This document shows positions 34,934 to 46,561 of a DNA stretch of 64,000 nt, piece by piece. The stretch covers positions 17,424,551-17,488,550 of the forward strand of contig BROE01000003.1 in assembly GCA_036571765.1 (NCBI GenBank). Reading direction: 5' to 3'. How positions within the stretch are numbered: position 1 is the first letter of the stretch; the number at the start of each line of letters is the position of its first letter. Origin of the DNA: Plecoglossus altivelis. Its lineage: Eukaryota > Chordata > Actinopteri > Osmeriformes > Plecoglossidae. The notes under the pieces are model-generated. The model was given only the letters and a program-made list of their open reading frames with translations. It ran no database searches and was not told where the DNA came from. The translations under genes were made by a program, and so were the position numbers.

Positions 34934-37900
34934 TCAATCCTGGTCCTTCCCTCCTGGAATCATGTTCATGCCACTCTCCTTCACCAACGCTTTGAGCATG
35001 TCCGCCTCAGCCAACGAAATTCCTGAATCGTTTGGCAAATGTTGCTGACTGCCTGCCTGCTGTGGAGATCCAGACGTGGCGATGGAGTTGGCGTTACTGC
35101 TCAAACTTCCATTGGTACCAGTGTTACTCGCTCGAGTGCTGTTGGTAAAACTGACTGGGTTACAAAAGGTTTGGTTGGAGCCGTTGCAGAGGTTTGCCGT
35201 CGTATTGTTGCTGCTGGGGTTGGTGGTGTTGATGCTGTTGTTGCTGTTGGTGGGATTTGGTGCCGGAGTGCGAGAGGGAGGGGTGAAGGAGAAGACTCTC
35301 TCTCCTCCACCCCGGGCACTGAGGGGCCCTGCTTGGGGGCCTATTTGGGCGCCTGACGAACCTTCAGTCGATGGTGGAGGGTCAAGCGTGAGGCACAGAG
35401 GCAAGGGACGTCGCGACTGCAGACCCTGGGCTGGTCGGCGTTCAGAGATGGGGCAGAGCTCCGGAGCGGGGTCAGGGAAGGAGAAGGCAGGAACGCTAGG
35501 GGCCTCCCCGTCCTCACTCAGCCAGGGGAAGGCAGAGGACGGTGGGGGGACGTGACTGGGCGTGTCCGGAAGCAGAAGCTGAGAGCCCACGGCGGGCGGT
35601 GCCAGAGAGCTGCAGCTGCGGTCCCAGTCGCTCTGGGGGCGGCGCGCTGGGCGGGGCCGGGGCACGGCAGGGGGCACGCAGTGGATGGGCGTTTGCGGGC
35701 AGCTGTAGAAACCAGGACGTTCGTACAGAGGCATGGAGGAGAAGGCAAAGTCTGGATCCCTCTCCTGGCCGGGGGGCTGACGAACCTGGCTGAGGCCAGA
35801 GGGGACTTCCTGGTGCAGGTAAAGGGGGAAACGGCTTAGTGGTGCTCCGGGGCGGCGACGTAGAAGAGAGACTCTGGAGGAAGTGGAGGCGCGAGGGAAG
35901 TTTGGGGACTGGACACCCAAAAGCCGCCCCAGACCTCCCAGAAGAGGCGTAGAGTAGTTGGCCTCTTCATGTTCCTTGATCTGCTCTAGATTAGACTGAA
36001 ACTCCATATCCTCTTTAGGAACACTGTTTAGAAGAATGACCATGTGTTAGCCGAGTCGGAAACGAGCGGCATTGGAAGAGCAGTTTACCACCGAAGGTAC
36101 GGATGAGGCTCTCTCACCTGATGTCCAGCGCAGAGCCCATGAAGGAGGGTTTGCGGTGTTCAGCGCTGGCTGCAGTGTACGGGGGCTGGGGTTCGGCCTC
36201 ATTCCAGTACTTATCCCTCTCCACATGGGGAACGCTATCATACATGTCATCCACAGACAGCAGAGACACCTGTGGGAGAGAGAGAGCGGGAATAAGGAGG
36301 AAGAGATGGTCTCAGTCTAACAGGCAGATCTAAAGTCAATATGCGGACTTATGTTACGTGTATCATAATATAAAATTACAAGCGTCGCATCTTAGAGACT
36401 CAAACCTGAAGGTTGCGATCGACCAGCCAGTTAGTTTCAAAGTCGTCGTCGTCTTCACCGAATGGATTTATAAGTTGTTCCGCCACCTGAAAATGCCCAG
36501 GAATCAAGCTTGTGATTGTAGACCTATCATGTGAACTGTTAAGTTACACTCACGATGTAGCATGTAATGTACATGGTACACAACGTCCAAGCTCATCTCA
36601 CCTTAAGCCAGCCAACATAGAAGAAGAACTGCAGAAGGGTAAACACAGGGAAGTAGAAGTCGAGGTCGTGACCTGGGTAACCTTGACTTGGGTCTAGGAA
36701 CTGACGACCAATCAGACAAGCCAAGAAGAAACTATAGACGGCCACAGTCACCACCTAATACAAAAACAGACCACTCACGACTTGACCATATCAAATTCTT
36801 CTAGGGAACGAAAATGTACTTGCTATGTACTACGCTACGATTTTTACTGACTGAGACTGAACGAGAACCTGAGTGTAAACCAGAGGAAGGCTGATCCAGT
36901 CGTAACCGTACAACTTCATACAACGGGTCCTCAAACTGTTCAGCTCCTGAGAAGAGAGACGAGAAGCAACCAATCGCGATTAACACTCGAACGTCGTTCT
37001 GGCATCGGTTTCAATCCTCCCACAATGCCAACACGTGTCAGTTTTACGGTGAAGATGGAAGAGAGTGCCACGTCGTTGTTGATGCGGCCTTCTGTCCGAG
37101 CCCTCAGAGCCAGGTTGACAAACCACATGCAGGGAACCCAGAACTTGTTATGAGGAGACGGCAAATCCTCCAGCTTCCTCAGTTCCTCCGCTGTCATCAG
37201 GCCTGAGAGAGAGAGAGGGGAGACACACACACATTCAAGTGTTTATTCCGGTGGAGCTGCAACAACAGCCACTGAGAGCTCAGCTGTTAATCTCAGCTAT
37301 TGCATCACTAAGTAACTCCAAGCACAAAGAGTCAGCGCTCAGCTGTGCGTGAAACGCTCTGCGTTTGAACCAGGTACGTCTTTCTGGGCGTTCGAGCTTC
37401 CAGCCAAGGGAGTGGCGATGGAACCCACCTGCCTGCACCAGGTGATCCATAGTGGGGAACCTCTTGTAGACAGCTGTGCTGACTGAGCGATAGATGAGCA
37501 CGCCAGAGAGGTTAGCGTAGCGCATAAGGGTGCGGCGGGTCAACCTTGCCGTCTCGTCAGTCCCGCAGACGTGACCTCCAACCAAAGCTGACAGGCGGTC
37601 CGGCCAGGGAACGCTCTCAAACTGACCCCACCAGCGAGACACCACCAACGTGACGTAGAACCCTGTAGAACAAGACAGTCTCCTTTAAAGGAACAGCAGA
37701 CCCTGATGTATGTGTGTTTACAGGGCAAAGCAGATCCATTATTTGCAGACGTCTAATGATGTTCTACATGAACTTCATCCATGAAGGAGGCCCATACTAC
37801 ATGTTGTGTTTGAGTGGCTATAGGTTTCATTTGTCCTGTTGATGCGCAGAAATAATTTGACAACCTGTCACGCTTGCCTGCTTGACTGTCTTTTGGTCTC

Positions 37901-38420
37901 AACTGATCACAAGTGTTAGATGTGTAGCAAGAAGCTGTAAGTGTTTCATTGCTTGCTAGGTAAATAATGATTGAATGCAGCTTTTCATAGGGAAGCATCA
38001 TTGACATTGGGAAAGGTTATCTCCTGCAGGATTGACTTCATGGCGAGTAGGAAACAGACATCTCACCCAGTACGAAGGAGACAGGGATAAGTTCTGCGTA
38101 GCGATCACAGTACATAGACAGCTTCTCAAACAGCCTCTTCTGGTCATCGGGTAACACAAACCTGAGAGAAACAGCGAGTTCTCACACATCAAAACAACTC
38201 ATTAAGCTACCTGCACCTGTCCCCCCCCCCTCCCCCTCCACCCCCATCAGTCCCAGAAGCCACTGCACCTGTAAAGGACGCTGAAGAAGCAGTAGAGAAC
38301 GATAAAGATTATCAGCTCCTTGTACAGCAGCTTGTAAATGCTGCCCTTCCACCGCAGGAGCAGTGCGGAGAAGGTGCCGAGACGAGCGTCAGCAACCGTG
38401 CGGGAGTAGGTCACTGTCAT
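34934..38420 (-). CDS. best1: Bestrophin-1, calcium-activated chloride channel, complete, 729 aa
   Basis: Pentameric Ca2+-gated anion channel of the plasma membrane, best known in retinal pigment epithelium. Exons: 38420-38269, 38161-38067, 37662-37429, 37202-37048, 36946-36869, 36754-36602, 36486-36406, 36269-36118, 36023-34934. The first 350 residues align without gaps to human BEST1. Neck residues Ile76, Phe80 and Phe84 are kept, and the Ca2+ clasp EDDDD falls at 300-304, the same numbering as human. The lower aperture position 205 is Val instead of human Ile. The last exon (1090 bp) encodes a long disordered tail with KEDMEFQ and MPLYERPGFYSCPQTP, which identify BEST1 among paralogues. 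The tail is Pro-rich, then Asn/Ser/Thr-rich, and longer than the human one (585 aa total). Divergent from rab3il1. Confidence 0.95.
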
Positions 38421-39292
38421 CGCTGCTCCTCACACTGACCAGATAGGCTGGCCTTAGCCCGCATGAAGAACACCCTCTGATCCAGAGGTCAAGACCATAG
38501 AGCTGATTTGGTCACATGTCTAAAAGACTCTAAAAATGAATTAACAGGGGAAGTTCGTTATTTTTGAACATGCGCCCGCCGTATAAATGATACGTAGGTA
38601 GCTAAGAGCACATGCAGGTTTGAGTAGCGCTGAAAGAGTTACAGTAATAGAGTGTTGGAGAGGTGGAGAGACATTTTCCAACTCAAATTCATTTGTACTA
38701 TAAATAACCCTCAATGCCTTAACTCTCAGTTCACCGACGCAACACATCCCAGAGAAAGTAAATACACATCAGCATCAGCCCATTCAATTCCAAATCGCAA
38801 GCGGGTGGTTCATTGTTATACTCACGTTGCCTTCTGCGTTGTGTGGTGGATGGATTGGGAGAGAATGGAGAAAGAAAAGGAAGTGAAGGAAGGAAAAAAG
38901 CGGGTGATTCCTACACCTCTGGTCACTTGATGTGTTAATCTGTTTCTCCAACAAAGCAGCATTGTAAAGCCTGCTCCGTGCTAATCTGAACAAATCTCCA
39001 CAGCGTAATACCCACATAAAAAAATAGATGTCGATAAGATTTCTAACAGGTAACAGTGTATTTCAGAGATAGATTAAATCTATTTCATGTCAATGTCTTT
39101 GCTTTTCTTTGTCATCTAAGCATACTGTCGGAGTGATATGAGGTATTAATAAAACACTGAACGATAGACATTGAACCAGACATATGCTTCAAAAGTAAAC
39201 CATATAGATTCTAAATAACTAGGTGACAGGGGTAGTTCCCTATGCCTGTCTAAGCACATCAGTAAAAACCTTTTTGAGGTCTGGCCTCAATA

Positions 39293-39306
39293 TCGCCATC
39301 TGGTGG
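39293..39306 (-). promoter_or_regulatory. CTCF-like motif between best1 and rab3il1
   Basis: Minus strand CCACCAGATGGCGA, 13 of 14 matches to the CTCF core. It lies in the 1.5-kb divergent intergenic interval. The rest of 38421-39369 shows no other signal that I can support. Confidence 0.4.
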
Positions 39307-39369
39307 AATAAATGCTAAACTACGGTTGATAAGTTAGAGTGAAGGTGTCAGTGATTAACCACATTTTGA

Positions 39370-39505
39370 ATGACCAACAAAGCAAAACGGAAAGAAGGGC
39401 GAAGTTCGGACACCACGCCATTGCACAACATTTCGCTAATTGATTCTCTGTCTCCTTTTGGGCTGGTATCTTCAAGATACAGTTATGAAGTTGGAATCAT
39501 CCAGG
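39370..39505 (+). other. rab3il1: Probable non-coding 5' exon segment of rab3il1 with an upstream ORF
   Basis: A strong donor (ATCCAGG then GTAAGT) ends this segment at 39505. The next acceptor is at 39844 (TTTGCAG), 108 bases before the rab3il1 ATG. An ATG at 39370 opens a 73-codon frame that crosses this junction and stops at 39930, 22 bases before the main start. The upstream limit of the exon is unknown. Confidence 0.4.
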
Positions 39506-39952
39506 GTAAGTTTTATTACCTCGTTTTTCAAGCCATGAACAATAAAATACGTTAGAAGCCAAGTAACCTTGTCAAGAACCTTTTGTCAAGACATAAAGTC
39601 AAGGTTTCGTCCACAAAAAACACAAGTTTATGATTATACATTCACCATAGTTAAGTGAAAGGCATGTTTAAAGTTTTAGGCCAACGGGCACCTGTCACAA
39701 GGTTTGTGGTTTAGCGTTGATTTAAAATGCTGCGAATGGTTGATTTTCTGTGACTGCACTGTAATCGTTACATTGGATGAACAGCCGTTGTCTATAATAT
39801 CTAGTTTGACACTATTCAAGAGATGAATAATTTTATGTTTGCAGTTTGGTGTCTTGGGGAAATGCTGAATTCAAGCATTCGGCTACAATGTGAAGATTTT
39901 CGACGTCCGCAGATGGAAGGACCAAACTAAATGCTTTAACTGAATTTGTCAA

Positions 39953-42900
39953 ATGGATGCTTTTGAGGGACTTCACCGTGTCCAGCTTTCCTCTTCTCAC
40001 CCACCTCCAGTATCATCTACCCCAGGATATGAGGTCCTAATCGGCCAGTCTGGGATTGCAGTGTACTCCTCTGCTACTTTCTTTGGTAAACCAGATGCAG
40101 CGGGGCAACGAGGACTTAAATATAGGTCAAGCAGAGAGGCTGAGAGAGAGAGGTGTGCTGTAGGAAGGTGAGATGAATTTGAACTTTGTATGCGTTCCTT
40201 ACGTTCCATATATATTCCATATCTTCTAAGCTGTAAAGTTTTATGTGTTTTTCTGTAGATTCGGTAAATCGTCAACTATCCAGATAAAGCGTCAAGACAC
40301 GTTGCGACGGAACAGTTTGCCTAATTTAGTCAAACGATGGCATCCGGATTGTGGATTGCTGAGTGAGCGAGCTATTGTGCGAACTATTAGGTGCCATTCC
40401 CTTTTTGCTTGGGTGGCGATACGCTATCATGTGACCCGTGGCATATTGACGACACAATTTGTCTTTTTGTTATTGGAACGAAAAGGAATCGTAGATCGCA
40501 GCGCATTTCAAACAAACATCGACTACTCCAGCTATTCAAGGCTAAAAACAACTTTATCTGTCTTGTTGGCGAGATCGGTTAAGCTGTAATACAGTAGCGA
40601 ATCGTCGTGCGCATTCTTTCTTGATAATTTGCAACATTGGTCCTTGGAGGAGACAAGTTTAGTGAAACGATATCACAACCAAGATTCGTTTTTTGTAACA
40701 ATGCATGGGATTTAAAGGAATATTTAAACGGATGTCATCGCCTCGTTGGAAGTAGCCTAAATCTGCTTGACAATCCGACCGGAGGGTAAGGGCGGATAGG
40801 ACAGGACATCCCGTGAAATGTAGCCTACCAAAGCAAAGAGAAAGTTATGTGAAGTTATGTTTGTCCTTGCATTTGTTGTGCTGGAATTCTCACCAGGTTT
40901 AGGTGTGTTTGCGTTAAAGCGATGTTAATGAAAATGTCTGCCGCTGTTGGTAACATTAACATACCAGAACATTCAGACAGTACTAAATTGTAGGCCAATG
41001 GTAAGTAGAGCATCGTTACGTTGGGATATAAACAAGATGCATTCCCTGGGGGTTTTCAGTAACGAAGTTAGTCAAGTATGAAATGTTAGAAGTGTTACGA
41101 TCGCAAAATGTCGGAATTAACCCCCAATCTAGAACATCTAAAGGATGTTATTATCTTGTCTTCTGAAGATTGGTAGACCTGGAGCCAGAACCGGGGCCCA
41201 GAGCAGAAGGTGGCGGGCAGGCTAAGCCCATGCCTGGGATGCAGGAAACCCGGAGACGGGAGCCCGACATCTCCCGCCTCAGAAGTTCCTCCATAGAGAT
41301 CAGAGAGAAGGGCTCAGAGATCCTTAAAGAACAGCTGGATACCGCACAGAGGGTAATTCTATTCACTCTCACTGTTTTCTCTCTCTTTGTCTCTCGGTTT
41401 CGCTCTGTCTATCTGTGTTTCTGTCTCTCTTTCTAACCTGATCCCACACCCACTCATACTCACATGAGTCATACCCCAATGCACAGAAAAAACAGTTTGC
41501 CACAACAATGCGTGACCTAGAGAGGAGACTGCAGAAGAATGTATTTTCCTCCGAGTAGAAGGAAGACCTGTTCACCTACTGACCCAGCTCTCTCCTGTCC
41601 TCTACGGTTTCACCGTGACCCTGTTCAACTTTGCTACGATCCATCCCAGGAGCTGAAGTTGAAGGACAAGGAGTGTGAACGCCTGTCTCAGATCAGGAAT
41701 CAGCTGGAACAAGAATTGGAGGAGCTCACTGCAAGTCTGTTTGAAGTAGGTGATTGTGTCACAGATTATTTGGAAGATTGGACCAGTTGATTACGTTTTC
41801 TTTCCCCACGCTGTCCCCACGCTGTCCCCACACTGTCCCCATACTGTACATCCTTTGCTTACGTCTGTTAACGCAGGAGGCCCACAAAATGGTCCGAGAA
41901 GCCAACGTCAAACAAGCAGGAGCAGAAAAACAACTCAAGGAGGCGCAAGGCAAGGTTAGTCCTCCTGCTTCTCTCTCCGACCAACCTCCTCAACGCTTTT
42001 CACTCCCCCCCTCTCTTAAGATCCCTAACTACCTTCCCGGTTTGTGCTCGACTTTGTGTAGATCGACGTTCTCCAGGCGGAGGTGACCGCTCTCAAGACT
42101 CTGGTGCTGACCTCCACTCCATCCTCCCCCAACAGACAGCTTCACCCACAGCTTCTCCCATCGGGCACCAGAGGGGCCCACAGGCACACGCGCAATAAGA
42201 GCGCGAGCGGTACCCTCCAGTGTACACCAGGCCAGGCAGACTGTCCCTCAGTACCCCAGCGGCCAGCATCCAAGGAGGGCAAAGAGGTCTGTGGCTGGAG
42301 CCATGTGTGTTTGTGTGGTATTGGGTTTGTGGACTAGGGTCTTCTGTCCTTCTTGCTTTTTCCTCCAATCACACGCTCGCAAACGGGGAAGTGTTAACCG
42401 CAGACGTTTGCAAGCTGTTTCTGCTACTTCCTGCAATGCTGCCCATATTAATGATTTTTCCCTACTAGTAATTTCTTATGAATTCAACTCCTCGCTGTGG
42501 TCCAAGATTCTCTTTTGGGAAATATGGATTCATGCACCTTTTGGAATCTTGTTTTCCTGTTCCCTAGCTTGCTGTCTCTCACCCCTCTCCCCTCCCTGCT
42601 TTTCCTACCTTGATTCTTCATCTGCCTGTCTCTGTCTCTCAGCCCTCTGTTCCTGCACTTCTGTCTCTGATTCTATGTCTGGTCCCTGGCCACTCTGCCA
42701 GTGTGACACATCAGCCTTACTGGCAGGGGGAGGGGCCAGGAGTTCTCACCCAACAGGTAACCACGCCCCCCCCCCTATTAGGCTGTCTGTTATATACTAT
42801 AGATACTCACACATGGCAATATAGAGACGTTGGAATTTGATGAACCTTTCGTTTAGTTGTTAAACCCTTCACGTTGTCTTGTGTGATCTGAAGAGGTCAT

Positions 42901-44504
42901 CATCACCAGAGTAGGGTGCAAATCGAGGTTTTTCGAGATGCCCAGTGTGGTTTGAGTGTTTGTCTCGTTTCCCCTCAGATGGACTCGGTTCTCTTTGCAG
43001 AGTTCCTAGCTTGGAAGGAGAGGCCCTGCCTTGACCGGTCCTCTGCCTTCCTGGGTCGCATCTACAGGGAGGACATCGGCCCTTGTCTCTCCTTCACTCG
43101 GTCTGAGGTACCTTGTGTGTGTTCAATAATGAAGCCCCTGAAAAACATTCACTCTTCAGTTTTTTGGGGTGGGGGGGGGGGATTTGTATGTAAATGTGAA
43201 TGTTTTCTGCACGTGTCTTCCTCCCTACAGCTGTCGCAGTCAGTGCAGAGTGCAGTGGAGAACAATTCCTTGACCATCGAGCCGGTGGCCATTTCAGCCC
43301 TGCCAATGGTCAAAGCCTCTGCCATCGAATGCGGAGGGCCTAAGTCAGTTCATCGCACCTTACCTCTCGTTCTCTGTCTTTTTGGCTTTGCAGCCAATTC
43401 AAGCGTAGAGAAATGCTCACAAAACTGTCTTACTTTAAACTGATTTCTGTAACAAAGAGATCCATCTAGTGTGATTTGCATCAGGGGACAAATGATTTCA
43501 CACAGAACTTGATGCTTTCTGATCACCTGATGATTTGAAATTCTTTTCCAGTGGTTTGAGAGCAGCGGTAGAAACGTAAGTGACAAAGGAACTAATCTAC
43601 CGGGTCACCTTTTCAATTAACCAATCAATGAACAGGATGGTGGTGTGTCTGTCCTGCTTGTACTAACAAACCTAAACAACTTTGCTTGGCTTGTTGTTGG
43701 GCAAAGTCAACTTGCAAATCCTATCTAGCAAGGCATCAACCAAAGATTATCATATATTAAGGAAAAGACTGTCCTTTTGCACAATCATTGTAATTAAAAC
43801 ATGGACAACGCCCCATTCTCCCTGAAAAAAACAAACATATTTGGCAACCTTTTTTTAAGTGTTTCATCTTGTTCAGTCCCACCTCACTTACTCACAGGAA
43901 GTTTGTTCTAACTCACAGGAAGTGTGTTCTAACTCACAGGAAGTTTGTTCTAACTCACAGGAAGTGTGTTCTAACTCACAGGAAGTGTGTTCTAACTCAC
44001 AGGAAGTGTGCTCTAACTCACAGGAAGTGTGCGCTGAGCGGCATGTCCCGGCCCTGCTGCCATCGCATAAAACTTGGCGACAAAGAAAGTTACTACTACA
44101 TCTCTCTGTCCAGCAGAGCGCGGGTACACATCAGTTATCTCTCATTCCAGTCTGTAGAGGCCAATGATGACTAGACTAAACCCTCATCACTTTGACTTTG
44201 ACTTCTTTGTCATGCAAGTCATCTTCTCTCTCACCCTTTCCTGTCCAGATCACAGCTGCGTGCAACTTCTTCACTTACATTCGCTATATTCAGCAAGGAC
44301 TGGTCAGACATGATGGTAAGATGGAGATGTTCTGCGAAAGACGTCAGTTAGACTTATCTCCAAGCTTTGCTCAGAGGACGGTCATGCTGACAAAGTGTGT
44401 GTCTCTCCCTCTTATCAGCGGAGCAGATGTTTTGGGAGGTGATGCGTCTACGCAGGGAGATGACTGTGGCCAAGCTGGGGTTCTTCCTAACTGACCAAGG
44501 ATAA
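39953..44504 (+). CDS. rab3il1: RAB3A-interacting protein like 1 (Rabin3-like GEF), complete, 430 aa
   Basis: Guanine nucleotide exchange factor of the Sec2/Rabin family for Rab8/Rab3, acting in exocytosis and ciliary traffic. Exons: 39953-40167, 41169-41352, 41650-41745, 41877-41954, 42062-42286, 42979-43107, 43231-43343, 44024-44123, 44249-44315, 44419-44504. RSSSIEIREKGSEILKEQL opens the Sec2 coiled coil (about 105-205), which includes LKLKDKECERLSQIRNQLEQ and the hallmark ASLFEEAHKMVREAN. The C-terminal half has HRIKLGD, NFFTYIRYIQQGLV and FWEVMRLRREMTVAKLGFF. SSSIEIREKGSE and the best1/fth1/incenp neighbourhood favour RAB3IL1 over RAB3IP. The N-terminal exon resembles RAB3IP more. Exon 8 can start at seven tandem acceptors (43898 to 44024); 44024 restores the family sequence PKKCALSG. 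Confidence 0.92.
43891..44037 (+). repeat. rab3il1: 21-bp minisatellite carrying the exon 8 splice acceptor of rab3il1
   Basis: Seven units of CTCACAGGAAGTGTGTTCTAA (21 bp). Each contains CACAG followed by GAAGT, so each is a copy of the authentic intron/exon junction. Possible exon starts fall at 43898, 43919, 43940, 43961, 43982, 44003 and 44024. Every unit keeps the reading frame and would add a CVLTHRK-type heptapeptide. Confidence 0.9.
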
Positions 44505-45825
44505 GAAACGGAACGCAGAGACAGTACTGAATCTCAACCACCGAATTAGAGAATCAACACGCATAGATCACAGATTCAAGGATCGTTGACACCCGCTGAG
44601 GTAGATTTATCTTAGATTGCCATATTTACGTTTGGATTTATGTCAAGTTAGAACCCTTAAAATCGGTAAGACAAAGTATTTGTGCACCAAGCAAGGGAAG
44701 TGGGAAGTACTGTAGCTTTGCACAGAATGGTGTGTTTTCTACGAATCAGCACAAACATAATTGTAGCATCTGAGCTCCCATAGCACACTGAAGAAAACAA
44801 AACGTTAGTCATTAGAAATGAGAGGCCGTGCGTCTTCGCAACCGTAGCCGAGGTCACCGATAACATGGAGGTCAGTTACCCTGGCTTTGTATTGATCGTG
44901 AAATCACTTCTCGTAACCGACTGAAGTGAGACAAAAAAAAACGAAACGGAAACCGATAAGAATTGATTGTGGTTGAAGATTAGGCATTAGCCAGAATTGT
45001 TGAAATGGACATCGCCTTTTATCTGAGAAGAATCTTGTTATATTTTTGTGTACGAGTATGTTTAGTCAGCATAGATCAATTATACACTCCACGTACACAG
45101 GATTGTACGGTTGAAATGATCACACAGATGCCACAAACATGCATCGGTATGCTAGGAGGACATATGTATGTCATTAGACTGCACTTCTGAAGTATTGCCA
45201 TACAGGAGACCAGATGCAGATGAAGCATAGCCTTATGGTTTACATTCTTGCACTATATTTTAGATGTCTTCCCAGAACCTTACGTGCTTTGAGAATATCG
45301 AATTTTTGCTCTTGGTTGGGATCCTTGGCAGAATCTGCATGTTTGCCTTTTATTAAGTCAAATGTTACTGATGACAACTATTTCATTGTTGTAGGTCTTG
45401 TTCTTCCCGACGTTGGCAATACACAAGAATGCAATTACAGCTTGAATATTGTCGTTTCGAACATGAAACAGCTTTAATTGTTTGTACTATGCGCCTCTTT
45501 TGCAGTCGTAGCTCTATAAAATACGCTCCTGCTCTTTCCGTATATAAGCCATATGTGACCAAGTGATGCATGAATACATAGCCATATGTACAATAGTGGG
45601 TACAAGTCCTATTACCTCAGCAGGTCTTTGATTTGACCTACCTTTGCATGAAGAATACAGAAATTTAAACCAAGTGCAATAATGGTTTCCTTGCCTTCGT
45701 ATACAATCAAGTTATCGTTTCAGTATAAAGGCAAATACAGCATATATATGTAAGTTGTCATTGCAATATAGAACAGAGTATATATTCAGTAATCATGCTA
45801 TCTCACTCCATTCCAAGAAATAGAC

Positions 45826-45831
45826 AATAAA
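45826..45831 (+). terminator. rab3il1: rab3il1 poly(A) signal AATAAA
   Basis: AATAAA about 1.3 kb after the stop, followed by a T/G-rich stretch. 44505-45850 would be 3' UTR without other coding signal. From here to 46561 is the gap before the convergent tpo gene, where nothing else was recognised. Confidence 0.6.
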
Positions 45832-46561
45832 TCTTTGGCCACAACAATGTATCGTTTGCTGCGTCTGATTTGAAGGTTGGGTTTGTGGGTGTGAGACTTA
45901 AGTCACACAGAGAAGTCTGTGGAGAGCATTTGTTTTTGTTTTTTTTCAATAATAGGAGAGGCTTTTGTAAAGTGACGAACTAGAAACCCAAACAGGCAAG
46001 GCAAATACCTCCAGATGATTCAGCCTGAACAGCAGCTCAAAAATCTGAACGCCAACGTTTTCCAGTAGAACCGGAAGAACCAAAAAAGCAGTTTCACCTT
46101 GGACAGATGAACGATCAGGATTAAGGTCATCACCAGGAACTGCTTGGATACCCTAGTACAAAAAAGCTTAACTTGACTCCCACGCCCCACAGTTGCTTAA
46201 CAGGTTTACCGGGGGAAATGTGGCACTTGGATCTGACATACCGAGAATACCTCATTAAGAATAGCATTATGGTCAGCAAAGCCGTTGAAGAATTCGACAA
46301 ACGTTCCGGATCCTTATGCTTGGGCCCAAGCTTGTTCATGTTTATGAAGTGAGCATAGCAGCACTATGACTCACAATGCCCCAGTAAACATAGCAACGTA
46401 GTAATTTAGTAAAACACAGCCGCGGATGACGTCGCAAGTACAATACAAAAATGTTTTACAACATTAAACCGGTACACACTCATCATGGTGGCCCTAAACG
46501 CTTAAAAGTCATACACAAAATAGAATATAATGTTCTTATGATAAAACGTTAATCATACAGG

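Noticed and set aside
35039..35839. Plus-strand frames of up to 159 codons opposite best1 exon 9
   Set aside because: Antisense shadows of the low-complexity best1 tail.
40085..40090. Donor TTTG then GTAAAC as the end of rab3il1 exon 1
   Set aside because: Phase 1 joins give stops at both candidate next exons; the donor at 40168 keeps the frame.
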